A DNA stretch of 64,000 bases from assembly GCF_041381155.1 (NCBI RefSeq), contig NC_091144.1, positions 17,555,544 through 17,619,543 on the forward strand, in the 5' to 3' direction. Below are positions 12,016 through 23,001 of the stretch, in pieces (position 1 is the first letter of the stretch; each line of letters starts with the position of its first letter). Under the pieces are notes generated by a model, which ran no database searches, was not told the DNA's origin, and saw only the letters and a program-made list of their open reading frames with translations. Source of the stretch: Argopecten irradians. Lineage: Eukaryota; Mollusca; Bivalvia; Pectinida; Pectinidae. The translations under genes and the position numbers were made by a program.

Positions 12016-13532
12016 GAATATGGAAAATTCTGTGATCCTACTATTAATTAAAGATTAGATTTTACTTTTATTATGAACCTTTAGACAATCCATGATTTTG
12101 ATATTGTACAGTTTAGTCGTTACCAGGCAGGTATTAGCAATATCAATTGATTTTGGCTGTGTTTTGTAGCAATCCAAAGCGTCTACATGACAACGATTGG
12201 ACAGCCTTAACTTCAATATTGATCACAACGAATGAGAATCGATTAAAATGACTGCCTTGTCTGTTCAATCATACTTGTGCACCTTAATGTCTTTGTCTGA
12301 TTCTTATTTAAGCTTGGTGAGATATTGCATCTCTAATACATATCTAGATTAATATTCAATTTTATCATGAATTTAAGTTAAGTAAACTAAATCAGATTTT
12401 AACAATATTATCCTCAAATATTACCTATACCGGCAATGTTATAAACGCCTCATAATAAAAATCTGTTAACTGGAACGGCATGGGTTACATGTGACCTATT
12501 ATAAATATAAAGATACCGGACAAGTTTCAATTTATTGCGATATTGACAACGGAAATTTCGGCAGAGATGAATTATCCCCTTATTTGTACAAAGAAGTATA
12601 ATGTGGGACTGTGCACATGAAATCTCATACTTTTTTAACCAATACAACTAGAATACATACTATATATAGTGCACTAAACTTGATCGGGCGTATGGAGGCA
12701 AAAAAACGGTAAATATTTTACTTCTCCCCGTATTTTATAGGAAATCCGTAAGGTTCCATACGGAAGGTATTCAATTCGGATGATCAAACCATTATCTAGA
12801 GCTGAACTAATGATACATTTGGACTATTTCTCTACAGTGGCCTCCATAAACCTACATGTAAATTGTCAAAGAAAGATGACGAAGTTATGGCTGACCATGA
12901 AAATGGTGGAATAAATTAAAAAGTTTGAAACTATTTGTTACATAAATATTATTATGTCATTTGCAAGCCAACTGATGTCTTTTGTTCACTAAATAGACAA
13001 CATAGATCTAATAAGGTCTACAAAGTTCCATTAAGCTTGGTTTACATATCAACTAAACTTATCGTTTTTTACAAGGTTCCATAATTTCAGTAATTTAATT
13101 TAGCGTCGCTTCAAGCTGTATTTTCGCAACTCGTGCGAGATCTTTACCACTGTATAGTCTACCATATCAAGTTTCATAAAGCTAACTTCTATATTTCGCT
13201 TTTCACAAGGAAAATGTTAACGGCTCGAACGGGACTACGGTGATCCTAAAAATAAATTAAAAATACGACAGTTACAGCTTTTCACTGATTGGGGTGCTCT
13301 TCACGGAAATTTGGGCACGGACTTATAATGATCAATTGTATAGAATATTACCTTGTGATTTGATCTCCATTGAGTTCCTTAACAAACAAGAAAGACATAC
13401 ACCCTTTTTATATCTCTACCTTGTTATGTAAGGACGGCCATAATGCAAAACGGAATTTTTCGAAATATGTTTCCGGCAAAAATATCAGTTAAGTTATTCT
13501 ATATCCTAATAGACATAAACATTCTAAGGCTT
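12016..13532. other. Gene-free AT-rich region
   Basis: No exon, RNA gene or element recognised in either strand. Confidence 0.5.
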
Positions 13533-16500
13533 GGGCTGGCCTGAAAGATTAAACGTGAGTGGTTAATCCTTCTCTGGGACTCGGACCACGAAAATGATTT
13601 ACGTGGTGGTAAATCCTCTCTGGGCTGAATGTATGTAACAAGGGTGTTATATGTCCACCTCTGAGGCTGGCCCCCTGAATGATAACGTGGTGGTAAGTCT
13701 CTCAGGGCTGGAATGAGAAATGATGGTTAAAACGTGGGTGGGTAACTTGGTGGTCTCTCTGTGGGCTGTGCTGAACTGATAAACGTGGTGGTAAGTCTCT
13801 CTGGGCTGGCTGAATGATAACGTGGTGGTAAAATCTCTCTTGGGCTGGCCTCTGAATGATAACGTGGTGGTAAGTTCTCTCTGGGGGGGGGGGCTTGGGG
13901 GCTGAAAGTGACTAACGTCGGTGGTAAGTCTTCTCTGGGCTTGGCTGCAATGATAACGTGGTAGTAAGTTCTCACTGGGCTGGCTGAATGATAACGTGGT
14001 GGTTAAATCTCTCTGGGCTGGCTGAATGATAAACGTGGTGATTTTTTTTTTGGGCTGGACTGAATGATTACGTGGTGGTTTATGTCTCTCTGGGCTGGCT
14101 GAATGATAACGTGGTGGTAAAGTCCCTCGAGGGCTGGCTGAATGATAAACGTGGTGCGCTATACAAGGTCTCTGCTGGGCTGGCTGAATGATAACGTGGT
14201 GGTAAATCGTAAGTACTCGTTGGGCTGGCTGAATGAATGTCACTCTGGGCTGGCTAACGAGTAACGTAGTGGTAAGTCTCTCTCGGGCTGTGAGCTGAAT
14301 GATCACGTGGGTGGTATGTCTCTCTCTGCTCTGGCTGGTAAGCTGCTAAATGATAAACGTGGTGGTAAGTCTCTCTCTGGGCTGGCTGAATGATAACGTG
14401 GTGGTATGTCTCTCTGGGCTGGGCTGAATGAATAACGAGGTTGATAACTCTGGTGGTAATGATAACGTGGTCGGGTGGGCTGGCTGAATGATAACGTGGG
14501 TGAGTAAATCTGTCTGGGGCTCTCTGTGGCTGGTGGCTGAATGATAACGTGGTGGTATGGGTGGCTGAATGTAAGTCTCAGTCTCTCTGGCTGTCTGAAT
14601 GATAACGCGTGGGTGGTTTTTTTTAAAGTGCACTCTGGGTTTTTTTTTTTTGTGCTGACATGATAAACGTGGTGTTGTATGGTCTTTCTGGGTTGGTTTT
14701 CCCCCCTGGGTGGGTACGTGGTGGGTAATTTATCTCTGGGGGAATTGGGCTGCAAGTCTCTCTGACTGGCTGATGATAACGTGGTGTCAAGTCTCTCTGG
14801 GCCTGGCTGGATGATAACGGTGATAACATTGGGTGGGTAAACGTTCTGGTAAGTCTCTCTGGGCTGGCTGAATGATAACGTGGGGTGGTAAGTCTTTCTC
14901 TGGAGAATGTTAAGTGGTGGGCTGGCTGGCTGAATGATAACGTGGTGGTAATCTCTCGGGCTCTCTGATGACTTGGTGGTGTCTCTGATGGCTGATGATA
15001 ACGTGGTGGTATAAGTCTCTCTGGGCTGGGCTGAATGATAACGTGGTGGAGTCTCTCTGGGAGTGAATGATAACGTGGAAGTAAGTCTCTCTGGGCTGGC
15101 TGACTAATGAAGTGGTGGTAAAGTCTCTGGGCTGGGCTGTATGATAACGTGGTGGTAAATCTCTCTGGGCTGGCTGAATGGGAAAAACGCTGGGTGGGTA
15201 TAATCTCTTGGGCTGACTGAATGATAACGTGGTGGTTAGTCTCTCTGGGCTGGTTTGAATGATAACCGTAGGTGGTCGGTCTCTCTGGGCTGGCTGGATG
15301 AGTAACTTGGTGGTTAGGTCTTCTCTGGGCTGGCTGAATGATAACGTGGTGGTAGGTCTCTCTGGGCTGGCTGATGATAATCGTGGACGGGTAAATCTCT
15401 CTGGGCTGGTTTGAATGATAAACGTTGGTGGTAAACTCTCTAGGGTTGGCTGAATGGATGACAGTGGGTGGTAAGTCTTTCTGGGCTGGACTGATATGTT
15501 AAACGTGGTGGTAAGGTCTCCTGCGGTGGGCTCTGACTGAATGATAACGTGGTGGTAAATCTCTCTGGGGGGCTGCTGGCTTGAATGATAACGTGGTGGT
15601 TACGTCTCTCTGGGGCTGGTGAATGATTAACGTGGGGAGGTAATGTCTCTCTGGGCTGGCTGACTGATAACGTGGGTGGTAAGTCTCTCTGGGTTGGCTG
15701 AATGACTAAAAAAACGTGGTGAGGTTAAATCTCTCTGCGGCTGGCTGAATGATAACGTGGTGGTACGTGTGGTTCAGTCTTCTCTGGGCTGGCTGAATGT
15801 TTAAACGTTGGTGGTAAGTCTCTCTGGGCTGGCTGAATGGATATCGTGGTGGCTGGTGGTGGTAAATCTCTCTCTGGGCTGGCTGCAATGATAAACGTGG
15901 TTGTTTAAGTCTCTCTGGGCTGGTTGAATGATAACCTGGTGTAAGTCTCTCTGGCTGGCTGAATGAATAAAACGTGGTGGTAAATCTCTCTGGCTGGCTG
16001 AATGGATAAACGTGGGTAGTAAATCTCTTCTGGGTTGGCTGAATGATAACGTAGGGTGGAAAGTCTTTTCTGGGCTGGCTGAATGATAACCTGGTTAGTA
16101 AGTATCTCTCTGGGCTGGCTGAATGATAAATCTCTCTGGGCTTGCTGTATGATAACGTGGTGGTAAGTCCTCTCTGGGCTGGCTGAATGATAACGTGGTG
16201 GTTAAGTTTCTGGGCTGGGCTGAATTGATAACGTGGAGGTAAGTCTCTCTGGGCTGCTTGACTGATAACGTGGTGGTAAGTCTCTATGGGCTGGGCTGGA
16301 ATGATAACGTAGGTGGTAAATCTCGCTGGGCTTAATGAATGATAACGTGGTGGTAAGTCTCTCTGGTGGATGAATGATAACGTGGTGGTAAGTCTCTCTG
16401 GGTTGGTGAATGATGAGTGGTAGTAACTCTTCTGGCTGGTGAAAAGTCTCTCTGGCTGGGCTGAATGATAACGTGGTGGTAAGTCTCTCTGGGCTGGCTG

Positions 16501-18490
16501 ACTGATGCGTGGTGGTAAGTTCTCTGGGCTGGTGAATGTTAGGTGTGGTAAGTCTCTCTGGGCTGGCTGAATGATACGTGGTGGTAAGTCTCTATTGGTG
16601 CGGAATGATAACGTGGTGGTTAGTCATCTCGGGCTGTTAGAATGATAACGTGGTGGTTGGGTCTCTCTGGGCTGGCTGAATGATAAGTGGTGGTAATGTC
16701 ATCTCTGGAGTTGGCTGACCTGAGAAACGTGGTGGTAAGTCTCTCTGGGCTGGCTGACTGATAAACGTGGTGGGTAAATCTCTCTGGCTGGATGAATGAT
16801 AACATGGTGGTAAGTCTCTCTGGGCTGGCCTGAATGATAACGTCGTGGTAAGTCCTCTGGGCTGGATGAATGATACGTCAGGTGGTATAGTCTCTGGGCT
16901 GGCTGAAGTGATAACGTGGGTGGTAAATATCTTGGGATGGTGAATGATCTAACGTGGTAGTAAAATCTCTCTGGGCCTGGTGTCTGATATCGTGGTGGTA
17001 TGTCTCGTGGTGGCTGAATATGATAACGTGGTGGTAAAGATTCTCTCTGGGCTGGCTGAATGATAACGTGGTGGTAAATCTCTCTGGGCTGACTGAATGA
17101 TAACGTCGGTGTAAGTCTCTCTGGGGCTGGCTGAATGATACGTGGTGGTAAGTCTCTCTGGGCTGGCTGAATGATAACGTGGTGGTAAATCTCTCTGGGC
17201 TGGCTGAATGATACGTGGTAGTAAATCTCTCTGGGGTTGGGCTGAATGATAACGTGGGTGGTAAGTCTTTTCTGGGCTGGCGGAATGATAACGTGGTGGT
17301 AAAGTTCTACTCTGGGCTGGCTGAATGATAACGTGGTGGTAAATCTCTAAACTGGGTGGGCTGAATGATAACGTGGTGGTAAAAATTTCTCTCTGGGCTG
17401 GCTGACTGATAACGTGGTGGTTAAGTCTATCTGGGCTGGCTGAATCGTTAACGTGGTGGTAAATCTCTCTGGGCTGGCCTGAAATGATAACGTGGTGCGA
17501 AATCTAGTCTGGGCTGCTGATTGATTAAAGTGGTGGTAAGTTTCTCTGGGCTTGGTTGAATGATAATGTGATGGTAAATCTCTCTGGACTGGTGAATGAA
17601 ACGTGGTGGTTAATTCTACTCTGGACTGACTGGAATGTTAAACGTGGCTAGGTATAGTCTCTCTGGGCCTGGCCTGAATGATGAATGATCGGTAACCGTG
17701 GTGGTAAGTCCTCTCTGGGCTGGCTGATAATGATAAAGTGGTGGTAAGTCTTATGGGGCTGGGCCTGGAATGATAACGTGTGGTAAATCTCTCTGGGGCT
17801 GGCTGAATGATAAAGTGGTGGTAAGTCTCTCTGGAATGGCATGATGATTACGTGGTGGTAAATCTCTCTGGGCTGGCGCTGAATGATAACGTGGTGGTAC
17901 GTCTCTCTGGGCTGGATTCTGATATGATAACGTGGGTGGTGGAGTCTCTCTGGGCTGGCTGAATGAAAACGTGGGGTGGTAAATCTCTCTGGGCTGACTG
18001 AATGATAACGTGGTGGTAAAGTCTCTCTGGGCTGGCTTGAATGCTGAATGATAACGTGGTTAGGGTAAATCTCTCTGGGCTGGGCTGAATGATAAAACGT
18101 GGTGGTAAATCTCTTCTGGGCTGGCTGAATGATAACGTGGTGGTAAATCTCTACTGGGCTGGTCACTGAATGTTAATGTGGTGGTAAAATCTCTCTGGGC
18201 TGGCTGAATGATAACGTGGTGGTAAGTCTCTCTGGAATGGCTGATAATGATAAAGTGGTGGTAAATCTATCTGGGCTGGCATGAATGATAACGTGGTGTA
18301 CGTTTCTCTTCTGGGCTGGCTGAATGATAAAACGTGGTGGTGAGTCTCTCTGGGCTGGCTGAATGATAACCGTGGGTGGTAAGTCTCTCTGGGCTGGCTG
18401 AGTGATAACGTTGTGGTGAGTTTTTTGGGGTGGTGTGTGAAAAAAGGGTCTCTCTGGGCTGGCTCTGAATGATTAAAGTGGTCGGGTAAG
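13533..18490. repeat. 37-bp minisatellite, ~130 units, very noisy
   Basis: The unit contains GATAACGTGGTGGTAAGTCT followed by CTCTGGGCTGGCTGAAT. About 4.95 kb of array gives roughly 130 units. Nearly every unit differs by one or more small insertions or deletions, with no clear sub-families, which looks more like uncorrected long-read error than normal unit divergence. On the plus strand each good unit contains a 5' splice-site consensus (GTGGTAAGT). Open frames on the minus strand here (repeating TTTLSFSQP-like peptides) are by-products of the repeat. Confidence 0.95.
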
Positions 18491-19145
18491 GCTATCGTCA
18501 GGTATATAAGTGTTTATTACATTTATAACAATCTCTCTATGTCGGGACTAAAATGTTTATTTTGATGAAAATTCTGAGAAGTACTTTTTCCTTACCAACT
18601 GTGTGTTTGATATTACATCATCAGTAAGTTCGGACAAGAAATATTGTATTATTGTCGTTGTCCCCCACGGTTTACAATGTAGTTACTGAGATATGCCATT
18701 TGTGATTGATACAAACCTTTGTAGATATTTTTATTTATCATATATTTACTACGCCTTAATTTTTAATGGGCGATATGCAAACCAAGCATATAAGTTACAA
18801 AATACCAAAAGTAGGCTTAAGCCTCATAAAAATTGTCAAAAAGTTTTTGATGATTTTCAACCCAAAAGTAATTAACACAGACCATTTAAACTTCAAGAAA
18901 ATTATATTTTATTTTGCTGATGTGCAGTGTAGTTGATGTACAGTGTAGTTGATGTACAGTGTACAACTGTACACTTGATTAGCTTACGATTATATCCCGG
19001 ACCACATGGTCATCGTAAGTTTTGTAGGACCCACTAACCGCTATTATCTTTCTGTATATATGTATTTGTTTTCTCTATTTGGACTCTTAGAGTTACATCC
19101 CATCGTTTGTTTTTGTAGAGCTAACTGGAAATCATCTGGGGAATC
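18491..19145 (+). other. 5' flank of the IFIT-like gene
   Basis: AT-rich leader region. A 16-bp tandem repeat (GATGTACAGTGTAGTT, three copies, 18919-18966) is present. TTTGTTTTTGTAG ending at about 19117 is a good 3' splice site 29 bases before the ATG at 19146, fitting the IFIT layout of a short non-coding first exon followed by one coding exon. I found no convincing interferon-response element. Confidence 0.45.
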
Positions 19146-21453
19146 ATGGCTCTATTGAAAAAGGATACACTGAAACAAGATTTGGAGCGATTTCCGTCAA
19201 CTTTCGAATTTGATACCAGCAACTTATCAAAGGACAGAGTTGAAAGTCTGATAAAAAAGTTAAATGATGACAGAGAGAACACTACCAAACCTGCTGAGGA
19301 AAACTTACAAATAAGAAACTTTCTATCATATCTGTATTGTTTATTGAAAAATCACAAGAAATCAATTGAGCTTCTGAACGAATCTCTAGTGATGGATCCT
19401 GATAATATCATTGCGAACGCAAATAAAGCCCGAATTCTACTGGAACATGGGGATATTTCTGATGTGGACGTCATTATAACCAGACTTAAAGAATTAGAAC
19501 AGAGAGACGACTTTGAAATGAGAAAATGCCACGCAGAGTGCTGATTTAGCATACGCGTATTCACGGTCAGGACCTTGGTACCACCAACAGGCGATTGAAC
19601 TGTACAACAAGCTTGTAAAGGTTTGTCCCAAAGAGTACACCTGGCATTTCGGACTGGGGTTGACTTTGCTCCGACGAACAAAATCAATTCCATACAAAGG
19701 CAGACGACAAACACGAGGAGGTAGCAATGGAAGCCCGCGAAGAGGCTACTAACTGCCATCGAAATCAGAAAATACTGTTTTATGTGCGACAGGCTTATGC
19801 AGAGCTTGGAAGAGCATTGTACATACTTCGGACACGTTACTACTGCAATAAGAAAACATTACCATCTGAAATAAAGCATATTGGAAAAATTGATTGTTTT
19901 TTCAAAGGCATTAGAAATTTCCCCAAGAGATCCATTTGAATACTGCAGGTCTGTGGCCAGTATGCGCGATACGGAAATAAACTAGATGAGTCCGAAAAAT
20001 CTCCTTCGACAATCACTTGAAATCAGACCAACGTGCCATGCGTACCATCACCTTGCCCTAACACATTAAAGAGGAAGGTAGAAAACACCGAAGGCAAAAT
20101 CGAAAAGAGGCGAATAGTACAGGATTGTCGGCATGTAAGCACACAATGAAAGGGAAAGAAAGAAACACAACCTACGTGCAATGATGAAGTCGCCATTAAG
20201 GTCTCCACTCACCCGGAAACGAGTTGCTTATCAATGCTGTAAAACTAATTGACAAAGCAGAAGAACTAAATTCTTCTGCATTGAACATGCAGTATGACAA
20301 GGGTATATTATATCGAATGTTAGGACAACCTGACAATGCTATAGAAGTTTTCAAACAAATCATTTCCAACAGAAAACGTCTTCCTAATAAAATGCTGCTG
20401 ACAATTGTCTATGAACAGCTTGGACTTTGTCTTCTAGAATTGAGTAAAGCGACTGAAAACATCTCCGGATGAACAGGCGAAATTACCACAAAGATGGCCA
20501 AGCATATCTTTCATATGCTGTCCAACTTCAGTCAACAATAGTAGCAAATGATCCACTGTTCAAAGAGGCATGGAATGCCTATCCGACACTCAAAGAACTG
20601 TTTAGTGATGAACGCGATGAGAAGCCAAAACAACTGGCAGTCCTACACATGCTTATGGGAGATCATAAAGATGCTATCACTATATACCAAAAGTTGCTCT
20701 CAACGGGCAATGACAAAAATGGAGCCGAATGACTGCAAGAACATGTTGGAATGCCAATTAAAAGACGAAAAGTTCGAAGAATGCGTCACTCTTTTAACTT
20801 CATGGGAGTGTACAACCGTTCATGCAAGTCTTCCTAGAAGTATGATCTTTGATGTGTACATTAATGGTGCATTTCACGCATATTCAACGAATAACGTGCA
20901 GCTGGCATATCAACACTTCAGACGCGCCTTTCAAGTATATGGCATGTTCGAAAGGGCTTACGATGGTTCAAGTGAAGATGATGAAGGAGAGAAGCAAATC
21001 CTAATACTACACTCTTGTTCAGAAGACATGCCTTGCAGTTTGGCCGAAACTCTCGGAACTGTAATAGCAAGTCATACAGGGTTACGGTACACATTTAATA
21101 CTGATGACTTCCTGGGGAATGAGATGACTGTGTCATCCATGACTTCCAGGATTCAGAGGACACCGTGTGTAATCATCATGACCCACGACAGTGCAGACCT
21201 GAGTGATGAAGACCAGAAATATGCCAACTGTGCTGTCCAAACGAACTCAGAGAAAGCGAAACCGAAACTATTGGCCGTGTCGGATGAAAGATGTAATGTT
21301 CCTGACATTGCTAGAATATTGCCTTTTATCCAGATACCTCCAGACCAACTACCAGAGGATCGTCTGCGCGAACACTTATCAGAGAAGCAGAAAGGTTGGG
21401 TTAGGGAATTCATTAATCTACTGAAACCTGGTACAACAAATCAACATCAGTAA
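19146..21453 (+). CDS. IFIT-like tetratricopeptide protein with C-terminal TIR-like domain, frame interrupted
   Basis: The gene resembles interferon-induced proteins with tetratricopeptide repeats (IFIT), cytosolic antiviral RNA-binding or scaffold proteins. The start ATG at 19146 follows a splice acceptor. The first segment (19146-19544) has TPR helices (LSYLYCLLKNHKKSIELLNE, then VMDPDNIIANANKARILLEH). Further TPR-type helices appear in other frames near 19560-19680 (YHQQAIELYNKLVKVCPKEY), 20224-20460 (YDKGILYRMLGQPDNAIEVF) and 20480-20730 (HMLMGDHKDAITIYQKLLS). The frame changes at least five times, at about 19537, 19730, 19940-20220, 20460 and 20715. The last ~245 codons are open to the TAA at 21451. 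They end in a block from about 20990 that looks like a TIR fold: ILILHSCSED, then DDFLGNEM, then CVIIMTHDS and PKLLAVSD. IFITs of vertebrates lack such a domain. The locus is either a pseudogene or a good gene with consensus indels; the noisy minisatellite just upstream favours not excluding the latter. Confidence 0.75.
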
Positions 21454-22389
21454 ATAATCGTTACCGAATGCTTCATTATACCAGAAAACGGTGAGCATTT
21501 TAATCACACCCATCACGTGTTTCACAGAACCACACTGGAGTACTATATCCTAGCATTACTGACGAGGCAGTGAAAGGAGAAACAGCCTTACTAACACCAC
21601 AGACAAGTCAGAAAGACGGAACAGCAGTAGTGTCTCTATCATAAACCCCGTCTCCATCGAACGAGGAACTGGTCTAATGTTTCTCTGTCATACTGCATTT
21701 AAACACCATAGCAAATAACAAATGTTGACTAATTTTCCTCCAACAAGCTAAATATGTTACAGTTTCGTAAGAATTTTATCTTGCAGATTAATTCTTTGAT
21801 TGTATGTGACTTCTTCCATACAAAAGCTGTACCAGTTATGTACACTGTGGGTGACCATTTTTAGCTTAGAAAGTAGAAACCATGTTAAAATACTGTAAGG
21901 ATATGACCAGGATTGACGTTAACAATATATTATCAGGATTAACGTGATAAAGGTTTTTGCTGAACAAAATTTTTAAACTTTCTGGCTTGTTCGTGCCTTA
22001 ACGGTAGAAGTCCTGAATAGTTACAGATTGCTTTTGAATTTGCTGATAAGATTATCAGTCGATCAACGCTATCATTTTTGTTTCTTGAGAGTTGTGTTAG
22101 ACATCGATGATTTTATCAGCAAAACCGATTAAGACAACTTCCATTGTAAAGTGTAAAGTTAATCACTAGATTACGGAAAAACTCAATGACCTTCCTCTAG
22201 TACTTTCGCCATTTCATGATGGCTCTTCAGGAATATATATATATATATATATATAAACAGTTAAAGGGAAGCTGTTAAATGTAAGTATTGTTTATATTTA
22301 TCAACATAAAAAATATACGAAAATACAATTTACTAGTTTTATATGGTAAAGTGTATGTATGTGTTGTTTACACATTTTTACTACCGCTT
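21454..22389 (+). other. 3' flank of the IFIT-like gene
   Basis: Probable 3' untranslated and intergenic sequence. It contains an (AT)n run at about 22232-22254 and no recognisable gene. Confidence 0.5.
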
Positions 22390-23001
22390 TTTAGGTCATC
22401 TGAACCGAAGGATCATGACGATCTATAGTTAGTGTGCGCAGTCCGTTAACGTTTAATTCAAACGACTTCTAAAATATCAGAAGGCATGCTGGAAAAAAGG
22501 GCTTCCAGCTGGGATGAAGGGCTACCAAGTTTTATTAATCGTTTGCACGCTCATTTCGTTACTCCACTAGCAGTAATAGGCACCAATTGATGCTCTAAAG
22601 ACAACACCATTATCTGCCTATAAGTCTTTTGAGCTCGATATTGCAACTAGGTCATCTGAAGCGAAGTATCAGAATGACCTATAGTCATTGTGTGACGTTC
22701 GTAAATGTTTCATTAAAACGACTTCTTAAATATCAGAAGACCCAGGGTACTCATAATAGACAAACAAATTACCTTAACCTTCATTCAAGGTTATTGCTGT
22801 CAAATATAGCAGAAACATACAACTATTGGAGAATTTCTGGTATACAAGGCTTTAATTGTTTGTTGAAGAAAAGGTGAACATTTTCAATATACTAGTATAT
22901 TTGCTTGATGCAAAGTTATTTTGCACTTACTCTGTACTTTGACTGTGCTTTATTTTGTCAATAATCAGATGATCGTTTAGGCCTATGGGCCTCTTGTTTG
23001 G
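22390..23001 (-). repeat. Dispersed AGAGGCCC...CTAAAA-type repeat, reverse orientation, with a doubled end
   Basis: Read on the minus strand it starts AAACAAGAGGCCCATAGGCC and ends TCAGATGACCTAAAAA. The CTAAAA end module is present twice: 22392-22500 and again at 22649-22748 (both with TAGGTCATCTGAA and AAACGACTTCT.AAATATCAG). This is an internal duplication or one copy landing in another. It is the same end grammar as at 11.5 and 27.1 kb, with a different interior. Confidence 0.65.

Noticed and set aside
13647-18166. Minus-strand frames with repeated TTTLSFSQP / HHVIIQPAQ peptides
   Set aside because: Pure minisatellite translation, broken at irregular places by unit-length noise.
19352-19759. 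135-codon minus-strand frame
   Set aside because: Antisense shadow of the IFIT-like coding exon.
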